A stretch of 64,000 nt of DNA from Thinopyrum elongatum (lineage: Eukaryota > Streptophyta > Magnoliopsida > Poales > Poaceae). This document shows, one piece after another, positions 35,715 through 46,706 of the stretch. The notes under the pieces are model-generated. The model was not told the origin of the DNA and made no database searches. It worked only from the letters and a program-made list of their open reading frames with translations. The stretch covers positions 324,526,929 to 324,590,928 of the forward strand of contig CM022301.1 in the NCBI GenBank assembly GCA_011799875.1, in the 5' to 3' direction. A program made the translations under genes and the position numbers. The stretch's first letter is position 1, and each line of letters opens with the position of its first letter.

Positions 35715-36792
35715 GTGTTGAACCTAGATAAATGTTATTTGGTGTCTGTGTTGAGCATGAACATGGTTAGATCATGTTTATTGCAATACGGTTGTTCATT
35801 TAAGTCGAAGAATAATGGTTATTCTGTTTACATGAATAATACCTTCTATGGTCATGCAGCCAATGTAAATGGTTTATTGAATCTCGATCGTAGTGATACA
35901 CATGTTCATAACATTGAGGCCAAAAGATGTAGAGTTGATAATGATAATACCACTTTCTTGTGGCGCTGCCGCTTAGGTCATATTGGTGTAAAGCGCATGA
36001 AGAAACTCCATGCTGATGGACTTTTAGAGTCACTTGATTTTGAATCACTTGACCATGCCTCATGGGCAAGATGACTAAAACCCGTTTTCCGAAACAATGG
36101 AACGGGCAATTGACTTGTTGGAAATCATACATACTGATGTGTGTGGTCTGATGAGTGTTGACGCACGTGGTGGATATCGTTACTTTCTCACTTTCACCGA
36201 TGATTTGAGTAGATATGGGTATATTTACTTGATGAAGCATAAGTCTGAAACGTTTGAAAAGTTCAAGCAATTTCAGAGTAAAGTTGAGAATCGTCGTAAC
36301 AAGAAGATCAAATTCCTACGATCTGATCGAGGGGGAGAGTATCTGAGTAATGAGTTTGGCAATCACTTAAGACAATGTGGAATTGTTTCACAACTGACGC
36401 CACCTAGAACACCTCAGCGTAATGGTGTGTCCGAACGTCGTAATCATACATTATTGGATATGGTGCATTCTATGATGTCTCTTGCCGATCTACCACTATT
36501 GTTTTGGGGTTATGCATTAGAGACAACTACATTCACTTTAAATAGGGCACCATCTAAATCCGTGGAGATGACACTGTATGAACTGTGGTTTGGCAAGAAA
36601 CCTAAGTTGTCGTTTCTTAAGGTTTGGGGCTGTGATGCTTATGTCAAAAGGCTTCAGCCGGAAAAGCTCGAACCCAAAGTGGACAAATGCGTCTTCATAG
36701 GATACCCAAAGGAGATGATTGGGTATACCTTCTATCTCAGATCTGAAGGCAAAGTGTTTGTCGCTAAGAATGGGTCCTTCCTCAAGAAATAG
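35715..36792 (+). pseudogene. Integrase of the Angela-type element
   Basis: The pre-integrase part (YSVYMNNTFYGHAANVNGLL) and H-H of the zinc motif (WRCRLGHIGVKRMKKLH) lie in 35715-36074. A frame break removes the usual CxxC region. The core follows at 36097-36792: D in IHTDVCGLM, D in LRSDRGGEY, E in PQRNGVSERRNHTLL, then ALETTTFTLNRAPSKSVE and the KVWGCDAYVKRLQPEKLEPK tail. Catalytic D, D and E are present, but the domain is split by a frameshift near 36060-36097. Confidence 0.86.
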
Positions 36793-38400
36793 TTTCTCTC
36801 GAAAGAATTGAGTGGGAGGAATATAGAACTTGATGAGGTTATTGAACCTTTACTTCAACCAGAGAGTAGCAAGCACAGAAAGATGTTTCTGTGGCACCTA
36901 CGTCAGTTGAAGAGGAAGCTAATGATGATGATCATGAAGCTTCGGATCAAGTTACTATCGAACCTCGTAGGTCGACAAGGGTGTGTACAACTTCTGAGTG
37001 GTAACCCTGTCTTAAAGGTCATGTTGTTGGACAATGGTGAACCTACGAGCTATGGAGAAGCGATGGTGGGCCTGGATTCCAACAAATGGCTAGGAGCCAT
37101 GAAATCCGAGATAGGATCCATGTATGAGAACAAAGTATGGACTTTGGTGGACTTGGCCGATGATCGACAAGCCATTGAGAATAAATGGATCTTTAAGAAG
37201 AAGACAGATGTTGATGGTAATGTCACCATTTATGAAGCTCGACTTGTTGCAAAGAAGTTTCCGACAAGTTCAAGGAGTTGACTATGATGAGACTTCCTCA
37301 CTCATAGCGATGCTAAAGTCTGTTGGAATTATGTTAGCAGTTGCTGCATTTTCATTTATGAAATCTGGCAGATGGATGTCAAAATAAAGTTTCCTTGACG
37401 GTTTCCATGAGGAAAGGTTGTATGTGATACAACCAGAAGGTTTTGTCGATCCTAAGGATGCTAAAAGGTATGCAAGCTCCAACGATCCTTCTATGGACTG
37501 GAGCAAGAAACTTGTATTTACAAGAAAGTGAGTGGGAGCACTACAACATTTTTGATAAGTATATGTGGATGACATATTGTTGATCGAAAATGATGTAGAA
37601 TTTCTGGAAAGCATAAAGGGTTGTTTGAATGGAGTTTTTCAAAGGAAGACCTAGGTAAAGCTGCTTACATATTGGGCATCAAGATCTATAGAGATAGATC
37701 AATACGCCTGATAAGACTTTCACAGAGCACATACCTTGACATGATTTTGAAGGAGTTCAAAATGGATCAGTCAAAGAAGGAGTTCTTGCCTGAGTTGTAA
37801 GGTGTGAAGTTGATTAAGACTCGAAGCTCGACCACGGCAGAAGAAAGAGAGAGGACGAAGGTCGTCCCCTATGCCTTAGCCATAGGCTCTATACGATATG
37901 CCATGCTGTGTACCGCACCTGATATGTGCCTTGCCACGTGTCTGGCAAGGGGGTACAAGAGTGATCCAGGAGTGGATCACTGGACAGCGGTCAAAATTAT
38001 CCTTAGAGGAATAAGGAAATGTTTCTCGATCATGGAGGTGATAAAGAGTTCAGCGTAAAGGGTTACGTCGATGCAAGCTTTAACACCAATCCGGATGACT
38101 CTGAGTAGAGTTTCTCGGTTATGGAGGTGATAAAGCGTTCGGCGTAAAGGGTTACGTCGATGCAAGCTTTAACACCAATCCGGATGACTCTAAGTAGCAA
38201 ACCGGATACGTATAGTGGAGCAGCCGTTTGGAATAGCTTCAAGTGGAGCATGGTAGCAGCATCTACAGTATGACATAAAATTTGCGAAGTACGCACGGAT
38301 CTGAATGTTGCAGACCCGTTGACTAAAACCTCTCTCACAAGCAAAACGTGATCAAACCCCAGAACTAATTGGATGTTAATCACATGGTGATGTGAACTAG
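36793..38400 (+). pseudogene. Decayed reverse transcriptase and RNase H of the Angela-type element
   Basis: The frame 36808-37281 has the RT N-terminus (WLGAMKSEIGSMYENKVWTLV, NKWIFKKKTDVDGNV). After 37281 the RT is broken into short pieces, with YDETSSLIAMLKSVGIML near 37290 and an intact YVDDILLIEND at about 37559-37590 that has lost its surrounding frame. RNase H remnants (IGSIRYAMLCTAPDM, GYVDASFNTNPDDS) lie at 37885-38195. A 79-bp tandem duplication repeats the GYVDASFNTNPDDS segment (38032-38110 and 38111-38189). A polypurine tract caagtgggagac precedes the LTR at 38429. Confidence 0.82.
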
Positions 38401-38428
38401 ATTATTGACTCTAGTGCAAGTGGGAGAC

Positions 38429-40225
38429 TGTTCGAAATATGCCCTACAGGCAATAATAAATTAGTTATTATCATATTTCCCTGTTCATGATAATCGTTTA
38501 TTATCCATGCTAGAATTGTATTAATCGGAAACTCAAATACAAGTGTGGATACATAGACAACAACATGTCCCTAGTAAGCCTCTACCGGACTAGCTCGTTG
38601 ATCAAAAATGTCTATGGTTTCCTAGCCATGGACATGAGTTGTCATTTGATAACGGGATCACATCATTAGGACAATGATGTGATGGACAAGACCCAAACTA
38701 TAAATGTAGCATGTGATCATGTCAAGTTTATTGCTATCGTTTTCTGCATGTCAAGTATATGTTCCTATGACCATGATATCATGCAACTCACTGACACTAG
38801 ATGAGTACCTTGTGTGTACCAAATGTTGCAACGTAACTGGGCGACTATAAAGGTGCTCTACAGGTATCTCCGAGGGTGTCTGTTGAGTTGGCATGGATCA
38901 AGATTGGGATTTGTCACTCCATATGACGGAGAGGTATCTCAGGGCCCACTCGGTAATACAACATCACAACAAGCTTGCAAGCAATGTGACCAATGAGTTT
39001 GTCACGTGACCTTGTATTATGGAACAAGTGAGGAGACTTGCCGGTAACGAAATTGAACTAGGTATGGAGATACCAACGATCGAATCTTGGGCAAGTAACA
39101 TACCGATAGACAAAGGGAACTGCATACGGGATTAGCTGAATCCTTGACATCGAGGTTCGACCGATAAGATCTTCGTAGAATATGTAGGAACCAATATGGG
39201 CATCCAGGTCCCGCTATTGGTTATTGACTGCAGAGGTGTCTCGGTCATGTCTGCATAGTTCTCGAACCCGCAGGGTCTACACACTTAACGTTTGGTGACG
39301 ATATAAATATAGTTGAGTCATTATGGTGGTTACCGAAGGTTGTTTGGAGTCCCGGATGAGATCCCTGACATGACGAGGAACTCCGGAATGGTCCGGAGGT
39401 GAAGATTGATATATTGGACGAAGGGTATTGGAGTCCAGAATTGTTCCGGGTGTACCGGGTGATGACCAGCATGACCGAAAGGGGTTTCGGGGGGTCCCGA
39501 CAAGTGTTGGGGGTCTCATGGGCCAAGGGGAGGGGGCAAACCAGCCCACTAACGGGCTGAACGCCCCTCTCACCCCATCTCACATAACCAGGAGAGGTGG
39601 GGCGCCCCATCTAGGGTTCCCTCCACCTGGCTTGGGGGGCAAGTCACCCAAGGGTTTCCCTAGGGGGCGCCCCCATCTGCCTTGGCCGCCACCCCCTAGA
39701 TGGGATCTTGGGGCGCCCCTCCCTCCACCCTTCCCCCCATATATAGAGGTGGGGAGAGAGGGTAGCCGCACCGATACATATCTATTCGTGCCACAGCGCT
39801 ACTCCTCCTCTCCCTCGTATCCCTCTTCCTCTCCGTAGTGCTTAGCGAAGCTCTGCTGAGATTTCTCCACCACCACCGCCATCACGCCGTTGTGCTGCCG
39901 GAGGACTCGAGCTACTGCTTCACCATCGCTCACTGGATCGAGGAGGTGAAGGCGTCATCAAGCCGTACGTGTGTTGAACGCGGAGGTGCCGTCCGTTCGG
40001 CACTTGGATCGGGAGTTCGCGGGACGGATCGCGAAGACGTTCGCGGGACGAATCGTGATTGGATCGTGAAGACGTTCGACTACATCAACTGCATTTCTTA
40101 ACGCTTCTGCTTAGCGATCTACAAGGGTATGTAGATCCAATCTCTCCTCTCGTAGATGGTCATCTCCTAGATTGATCTTGGTGTGTGTAGGAAATTTTTT
40201 GTTTCACATGCAACGTTCCCCAACA
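38429..40225 (+). repeat. 3' LTR of the Angela-type element
   Basis: 1797 bp, tgttcgaaatatgccc to cgttccccaaca. TATA-like atatatag at 39739-39746. Followed by tttgg, the target duplication. Confidence 0.92.
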
Positions 40226-40645
40226 TTTGGTGCACCGGAGCATGTGCATGTATTTTAATTTTGCATTGTGCACCTGAAATGGCTATAGAACCAAGTTAAT
40301 GTATAAAAATGTCCAAGCAAACCCTGAATAATTCCAATTTTTTGACGACACACCTATAGTTGCATGTTCACTGCAGATAAAAGTTCTAGCTATTCAAACA
40401 CCCTTCTTTGACGTTGTGACCCCATTATGTAATTCAAATCAAGATGAAAAATCAAGTAGATCGCACATAGTTTATTATAACCAACGTGTGAGATGCAGTA
40501 CAAAATATCTTGGAGCACCGTCGGAGTATAGTACGCCTATGGCTTACGCGAGAAGGTGCGTCGGCTACAGACCATAGCCGGCGTCTCAAGCACACTAGCT
40601 CGCTCCCCAAATATCATTTCACTGTTCAATCATCGCCAGTGAAAG

Positions 40646-41281
40646 ATGGGGACGTGGACCCGCGTCGTGAGGGTAACTTCAGCGGCCCACTCCGGCGAGA
40701 GCGCGGCAGCAGCCGCCACGCGCGTCCTAACAAGCTGCATGAGCGCGGCCGCAATCTGCAACCGGGCAGCCAAGGCAGCCCAAACGGCCACTGTTGCTTC
40801 TCAGGTGGCGGCAGCAACATCTGCCTCGGGGATAGCAACTGGCGAGAGCGGCACAGCAGCTGTCCATTCCGCAGCGGCGGCCTTAGCCCTGATGGAGGCC
40901 GCCCACAACCATGTCGAGGCCGCCCACGACCATGTCGAGGCCGCCCACGCCTAGCTCGTGGCGGTCTCCGCACAAATCGAATGAAGCTTCTCCAACAACG
41001 GTCGGCAACCCATGGGCGAAGAGTTGGCAATCGCCGAGAGTGTTCGAGCAGCCGTCCATTCCTCTGCGGCATACCTTGCCATGATGGAGCTCGTCCAAGC
41101 CCAGATCGCGGCCGCCCACGCCCAGCTCATGGTGTCCTTTTCCAAAGAGATGACGGACGTGGATGGTGAGATGCTTGCCGAGTATGGTGCGATGGATGCC
41201 ATGGAGCCCCTTCCCCGGGAGATCATTGGGCGCAATCTGGACATGGAGGAGGTGGCGGAGATCGACGAGCACCAGCCATAG
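40646..41281 (+). pseudogene. Ala-rich hypothetical cargo ORF of the CACTA element
   Basis: One frame from ATG 40646 to TAG 41279-41281, with in-frame stops near 40952 and 40982. The N-terminus is low-complexity Ala/Ser/Thr with EAAHNHVEAAHDHVEAAHA repeats. The C-terminal part (MGEELAIAESVRAAVHSSAA, SFSKEMTDVDGEMLAEYGAM, EPLPREIIGRNLDMEEVAEI) looks like genuine coding sequence. No known domain. It lies on the same strand as the B3 gene and may be an upstream exon or a separate cargo gene. Confidence 0.4.
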
Positions 41282-41615
41282 TAGTACTCTTTGTTTTGTT
41301 TAATTAAGAGCGCCGGTCTTTAATTTGTTAGAGTAATGTTTAGGTCAGCTAGCTCTGTTTAATTACTGAACTTGCTCGATTAAGAAGTGTGGGTGTGCTG
41401 TAGTCTCCTTTGTGTACCCAAATTATGCAATGACGTGGATGACCACTGTAACCAGGGAAATTCGAACCAAAATTTTTGATGTTCAAACTCATCACACACA
41501 GGTTAAGCTATATGAATCATTTGTGATGTTCACATATCGTACACAGTGCTGAATAAGGGACCGTGTCTGAAGACACTTTGCGCGCTAGTTTTTTTGCTGC
41601 ATCGATCCAAAATTT

Positions 41616-42326
41616 TTGGCTTCCGCGGAAATATCTACCTCCCCGCCCCCTCCCCCTTACCAAAAGCCACATTTCCTCTGTTTCGACCTTCCTTTCCAAG
41701 TTGAAACCTTCACTCCTTGCTTGCAGTGCTTCCTCCTCGCCGGCGACCCTCCTTCACGCTGCTCAGCCTCGTCGATCCAGGCAGGTAATCCACACCGACC
41801 CCCATCCTCCTCCTCCTTTCACATCCCACATGCCACGACCGCCGGCGTGACACCTTCCACCCAAATCACCGACCCCCCCCCCCCAAATAAGCGCCGCCCT
41901 AAGCCATGGTGCACGCAGTATAGCCAGGAGCTCAAGGAGCATTTGGCAGCGGAGAAGCAAATCGCGGCCGCACGCGCGGATGAGGTCACGATGGCTGCCA
42001 TTTTTGCCGACCCCCAGATCTTGGAGGAGCACCTCACCGTCGAGGCCACCGTTGATGCCTCGCGCACCGATGTTGTGACGTGGTTGGCTGCTTTAAACTA
42101 TAGTTCATGGCGTTTCCTCGAGGCCACCATCGGTGCCTTCGACAAAGACTATGAGGTGTTTTCTCAGCGTGCTTGTGCTTACCTCAACTCGAGAGCCAGC
42201 AGGTTGGTGCCCGCAGCGGCTCAGGATACTCACCACTACGACGAGGGCAACCATGATATGGAGGCCTTGCCCTCTTCCATGTCCAAGGAGACAATCATCA
42301 TCGATATCTCTGACGATGAGGAGTAG
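41616..42326 (+). CDS. Hypothetical cargo protein of the CACTA element, acidic C-terminus
   Basis: 236 codons from ATG 41616. Pro-rich first 90 residues, then a helical-looking segment CTQYSQELKEHLAAEKQIAA, LNYSSWRFLEATIGAFDKDY and an acidic end ETIIIDISDDEE before TAG. An alternative reading removes an intron beginning at CAG|gtaatc near 41785, in which case the first 57 codons are one exon. The 5' part sits in a T/C-rich leader-like region. The IDISDDEE end resembles the tails of nuclear proteins, but this is weak evidence. It lies about 1.2 kb upstream (insertion removed) of the B3 exons, so the two may be one gene; I could not prove splicing. Confidence 0.42.
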   Translation: MASAEISTSPPPPPYQKPHFLCFDLPFQVETFTPCLQCFLLAGDPPSRCSASSIQAGNPHRPPSSSSFHIPHATTAGVTPSTQITDPPPPNKRRPKPWCTQYSQELKEHLAAEKQIAAARADEVTMAAIFADPQILEEHLTVEATVDASRTDVVTWLAALNYSSWRFLEATIGAFDKDYEVFSQRACAYLNSRASRLVPAAAQDTHHYDEGNHDMEALPSSMSKETIIIDISDDEE

Positions 42327-42479
42327 CTTGTCTTATTAGCTCACTATAAGGACCCATGTTCAGTTTGCTAGCTACGCCGGTTAAGCATGCTCGGTTTACC
42401 CATTGCATGTGCTGCTCCTGCCTTTCCTTAAAATTCTAGTGAATTGTCCTATCTACTTTTACCATGCAATCTATTGCTC

Positions 42480-42718
42480 TAGTGTATATGTTCTATATGT
42501 CGTGCAATGTGGGGCTCACTTATTAACTGTTTGGTTAATTAGTTGCCGTCTTCAGTTAATTGTTTGGTTCAATTTTGCAAATGTGATGTTCAATTCTTCA
42601 GGGTGCAATTTTGTATTGTCTTCCATGTGAGAAATAAATCGAATTTATCTTTACAAAATACATGAGAAACAAATACAATTGCTATATTTCCAAGTTGTCA
42701 AGCATGCTTGGTTCGGTT
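42480..42718. repeat. Approximately 245-bp tandem repeat, first copy (others at 56142-56630)
   Basis: 'gtgcaatgtgg.gctca', 'tttggttcaatt', 'catgtgagaaataaatc' and 'gagaaacaaatacaattgctatattt' occur here and twice more at 56142-56382 and 56383-56630. The Gypsy element at 42724 landed between copies 1 and 2. Non-coding. Confidence 0.85.
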
Positions 42719-42723
42719 AATTG

Positions 42724-43616
42724 TGTCGGCGTTCTGGGAACCAGGGTACCCAGACTTGCCTGCCTGCCTGTGGCCCACGGTGTGGCTCCATCAATGGCCT
42801 GGTACGGCCCACCTCCAAGGCTATCAAGAGAAGACCCTCGCGAGGGGCCAAGCCTCGCGAGGCGGATGACACCAAGACCTCCCGAGGGAGCGGCCTCCCC
42901 AGGCGGCCTCCTGAGGAGCGAAGATTTCTATGCAGGTACCCAGACTCATGAGGCTACCATGACGCAAGCCATGATGACCAAGGCCAGGCGGGCGCCAGTG
43001 GGCGCCGAAGAGGCAGTTTCCTCTTTGGTGCTAAGGAGGCAAGCGCAGGCGCGGGTTCCCAAGGAATCTGGCAAAGGTTTCCATTCCGGTGCAACGAGAC
43101 CAAGGCCACCGGCGCAGCAGGACGGATGTCATTGTCGAGCCCACTGCTGTGTCACGACCATAAGCTTTGCAGGCAAAGACCACCTTTCGTCAGGATAAGA
43201 TGTACTACTTGTCCCCTTTCAAATTGGCTACTGTGGGATCCCTTCACGCCTACAATTTGGGGGAAGAGGACCGAGGCCATTATAAGTATAGGTTAGCCAG
43301 CACTGTAGAAGGCGACCCGGATCGGATCGGAACCTCGTCGAGTGATTCCCTCACCCATAGACCTCGCGAGGTTGTTCATCCCTTGTACTAGTTCATCCTC
43401 AGCCCCTCGTGAGGCCAATCCACCACAAAGCAGGAGTAGGGTCTTACACCGCAAGGTGGCCCGAACCTGGGTAAACTTCCGTGTTCATCTTCTTCCTTGT
43501 TCGTGTGCATCGAGCTAGGCCGTAGGGCGACGAGCTGGTTGGCCGGATAGGTTGAGTCCTTTGCACAGGCCCAGAGTTCGAACCTTTCTTGGGTCTGCAG
43601 AGCCCTGAATCCGACA
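42724..43616 (+). repeat. 5' LTR of the Gypsy element
   Basis: 893 bp, tgtcggcg...ccgaca, colinear with 55272-56136 apart from small indels (for example the segment at 43400-43435 missing from the 3' copy). Open frames inside are shared by both LTRs and carry no domain. Confidence 0.9.
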
Positions 43617-43637
43617 TTTGGCGCGCTAGGTAGGGGC

Positions 43638-44399
43638 GTGTTGAAGCTCTGCCTCTTCACCAGCCATGCTCCGCCCGCGCTTTGTGGTTCCCATGGCCGG
43701 CGCCGCCCCACCCCCCGGGCCGTTGGGCGCATTCGGAGGAGTCGTGGGCATCCGGGCCTTTTCCCCCGCCCTGGGGCAGGTGCGGTGGCCGCCGAAGTTT
43801 TGGCCGGCATTGCCCCCGTGGTACGCGGCACGGTGGACCCCGCGGAGTTCCTCCAGGCATACGCACAGGCCATCTGGGCGGCGGGTGGTGACGACAAGGT
43901 CATGGCGAACTGGCTCCCTATGGCCCTCGCAAGCGTGCAGCGCTCCTGGTTGCTCAGCCTGCCGGAGTCTTCGGTGGCTTCCTACGAAGAGTTGTGCGGC
44001 CTGCTCATCGCATGTTTCGTGACCCCAGCGCCCCACGTGGTTGCGGCCATCCTCGGCAGGTTGCAGGCGCCGGCCTCGGGCCGCCACATCAAGCAGCTTC
44101 TTCGTCAGGTCGGGGCTGCTTGGCCGCGGCAGGAGGCTCCTCCGGGCCGCGTTGTGCCTGAGACCGCCATTACCTTCGACTCCAGGGATCACCCCAAGTC
44201 CACGGCAGGCGTCAGTGCCCTCCCGATGCTGTGCACGCCCACCATCAGCAGTGTCGCGGTCACCAGGACCCTCATCGATGGCGGTGCTGGCCTCAACATC
44301 CTCTTCGTGGAAGCCTTCGACCTGCTCCAAGTGCCCTACGACCAGCTCACCCCCACCAGGCCCTTCTCGGGGGTGGTCGACGGCTCCACCTCTCCCTAG
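43638..44399 (+). pseudogene. gag: gag-protease remnant of the Gypsy element
   Basis: A gag core (DPAEFLQAYAQAIWAAGGDD, LPMALASVQRSWLLSLPESS, SYEELCGLLIACFV) of the Retrotrans_gag type appears from about residue 67. Soon after HIKQLLRQVGAAWPRQ the frame jumps to the protease, ITFDSRDHPKSTAGVSALP and VTRTLIDGGAGLNILFVEAF with active-site DGG (DSG/DTG in most relatives). The zinc-knuckle part of gag is missing, apparently an internal deletion that left the frame open. TAG at 44397-44399 then needs a frameshift into the next segment. Confidence 0.8.
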
Positions 44400-46123
44400 G
44401 GCAGATCCGCCTCCCCATCACCTTCGGCATGCGCTACAACTATCGCACCAAGCTCATCGACTTCGACATCGCCCACATCGGCCTCCCGTACAACACCATC
44501 CTAGGGTATCCAGCGCTCGCCAAGTTCATGGCAGCGACACACCCCGGCTACAACGTCGTCAAGATGCTGGGGAGCAGTGGCATCATCACCGTGGTGGGGG
44601 ACACCAAGGATGCGCTCCTGGCCCTCAAGCTCGCTTTCAAGGCCATGGCAGCCACGCGGCCAAACACTGAGGATGCTCCAGAGACGCCGGAGGCCGCCCC
44701 CGCGAAGAAGTAGCAACTGTTCTCCCAAGACCAGGCCGAGACGAAGCAAGTGCAGGTCAACGACGGAGGATCAGGCCCCACCTTCACCATAGGCGCTGGC
44801 CTCCCCCCGGGACAAGAAGAGGCGTTGGTCAGTTTCCTCCGCGCGAACAGGGATGTGTTTGCATGAGAGGCAACGGACTTAGTCGGCGTCCCGCGGGATG
44901 TGATCGAGCACCATTTGATGGTGTGCCCCAGCGCGCGCCTGGTGAAGCAGAAGGCACGGCGGCAAGCTCTGGAGAAGCAATCGTTCATTGTTTAGGAGGT
45001 CCGCAAGCTCCAGGGAGCCGGAGTCATTCGAAAGGTGCGACACCCGGATTGGCTGGCCGAGCCGATGATCGTCCCCAAGAAAGGCGGGAAGGAGCGCATG
45101 TGCGTTGACTTCACGAGTCTCAACAAGGCGTGCCCTCAGGACCCGTTCCCTCTTTCGTGCATCGATCAGATCATTGATTCCACTGCCGAGTGTGACCTGC
45201 TGTGCTTCTTGGATGCCTTCTCAGGATACCATCTGATCAAGATGGCGGTGCAGGACGTCGAGAAGATGGCCTTCCTCTCTCCATGTGGGGTGTACTGCTA
45301 CACCTGCATGCCCTTTGGATTGCGAAACGCTGGCGCAACCTTCCAGCGACTGATGCACATTGCTCTGGGACAACAACTCGGGAGGAACGCCAAGGTGTAC
45401 GTTGATGACATAGTGGTCAAGTCACAGGAAGCAAGGACCCTTGTTGAAGATCTGGAAGAAACATTCACAAACCTGTGCAAGGTAAACCTGCGGCTCAACT
45501 CGGAGAAATGCATGTTTGGTGTCCCGTCCGGCAGGCTGCTGGGTTTCCTGGTGTCGCACAGAGGGATCGAGGCTAACCCGGAGAAGATCAAGGCAATAGA
45601 AAGGATGAGCCCACCGCAGTCCCTCAAGGAGATGCAGAAGCTCGTGGGCTGTGTAACTTCGTTGGGGCGTTTCATCTCCAAGCTCGGCGACCGCGCCCTC
45701 CCGTTCTTCAAGCTGATGAAAAAGAAGGGCCCCTTTGAATGGACTCCGGAGGCCGAGGTGGCCTTCCAAGACCTCAAGGGGTATCTCCCCAGCCCGCCAG
45801 TGATGGTGGCGCCTCGTCCTCTTGAGCCCCTGGTACTTTACCTGGCCGCCACACCCCACTCTGCTAGCGCAGCGCTCGTGGTGGTCCGGGAAGAGCGCGT
45901 AGGGGCAGGTGCGCGGCGTAGCACCCCACACGCAGTCACGCCATCGCCACCTCAGGATGGCGCTCCTAAGGCCTCGGCTACTCCACTAGACGACAAGGCT
46001 CCCGAGGCTTCTTCGTCCCAAGTGGAGCGGGTCGCCATCGACACCTCTTCCCTCGTCGAGCACCCCATGTACTTCGTCAGCACGGTGTTGCGTGACGCAT
46101 GTGCGCGCTACCCCATGCCATAG
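44400..46123 (+). pseudogene. Protease C-terminus and reverse transcriptase of the Gypsy element
   Basis: The protease end (LGQIRLPITFGMRYNYRTKL, NTILGYPALAKFMA) runs to TAG 44711-44713. The linker to RT has further stops near 44863 and 44993. The RT frame 45035-46123 is intact: DWLAEPMIVPKKGGKERMCV, DLLCFLDAFSGYHLIKM (first catalytic Asp), MPFGLRNAGATFQRLM, VYVDDIVVKS (YVDD), LGFLVSHRGIEANPEKI and the thumb/connection LPFFKLMKKKGPFEW. This is a typical Ty3/Gypsy RT. It ends in a Pro/Ser-rich insertion (APKASATPLDDKAPEASSSQ) and TAG 46121-46123. Confidence 0.88.
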
Positions 46124-46706
46124 AAGCCCCAAGAAACTGCGAAACTATTTCCAAGACCATCCCATCGAGGTCGTCTCCGCATACCCCCTGGAAAAGGTGC
46201 TCCGGAGCCCCAATGCCGCGGGGAGGGTTGCTGAGTGGAACATCGAGCTGCAAGCATTCCAGCTAGAGTTCAACACCACCAGGGTCATCAAGGGCATAGC
46301 CCTCGCTGACTTCGTGGCAGAATAGACGGATGCCCCTGATCGAGTGATGGGTGAAGACCGCTCCCTCACACCCGGAGACGAGGTGCCCGATGGCTGGGTC
46401 ATGTACTTCGATGGCGCGTTCGCGCGCCAGGGCGCAGGGGCCGGAGCCGTACTCATCTCGCCTACCCAGGACAAGCTCTACTACGATGTGCAGCTTTGTT
46501 TCCAGCATGGCGAGAAGGTCTCCAACAACATCGCGGAATACGAGGGCCTGATCGCTGGCCTCAGGGCCGCGGCGGCCCTGGGGGTCAAGCGTCTCAGCAT
46601 CAAGGGCGATTCTCAGCTCCTCGTCAACTTCTCCAACAAGGCATACAAACCTAATGACGAGCACATGGAGGCATACTTAGAAGAGGTACGCAAGATTGAA
46701 AAATGA
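46124..46706 (+). pseudogene. RNase H of the Gypsy element
   Basis: The connection block KLRNYFQDHPIEVVSAYPLE and GRVAEWNIELQAFQLEF is in frame 46092-46325. RNase H proper follows at 46344-46706, with D in WVMYFDGAFARQGAGAGAVL, E in NNIAEYEGLIAGLRAA and D in SIKGDSQLLVNF. TAG at 46323 and a TGA at 46704 bound the pieces. Catalytic acids are conserved; the frame is not. Confidence 0.85.

Larger units (their letters stand above)
31584..40225 (+). mobile_element. Angela/BARE-type Ty1-copia retrotransposon in the CACTA tandem array
   Basis: LTRs are 31584-33392 and 38429-40225, with a perfect 5-bp target duplication tttgg (31579-31583, 40226-40230). The LTR text (aaatatgccctagaggcaataataaa, PPT caagtgggagac) is the Angela/WIS/BARE family. 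The first LTR has lost its tg start (aattgg). Gag with a CCHC knuckle, protease, integrase and remnants of RT and RNase H are present, all with stops or deletions. Removing it restores the 500-bp repeat unit exactly. Confidence 0.92.

Noticed and set aside
40510..41169. 219-codon plus-strand frame
   Set aside because: Overlaps the Ala-rich ORF in another frame; His/Arg/Ser-rich shadow translation.
43626..44330. Minus-strand frame of 234 codons opposite gag
   Set aside because: Shadow of the plus-strand gag-protease, which has clear conserved motifs.
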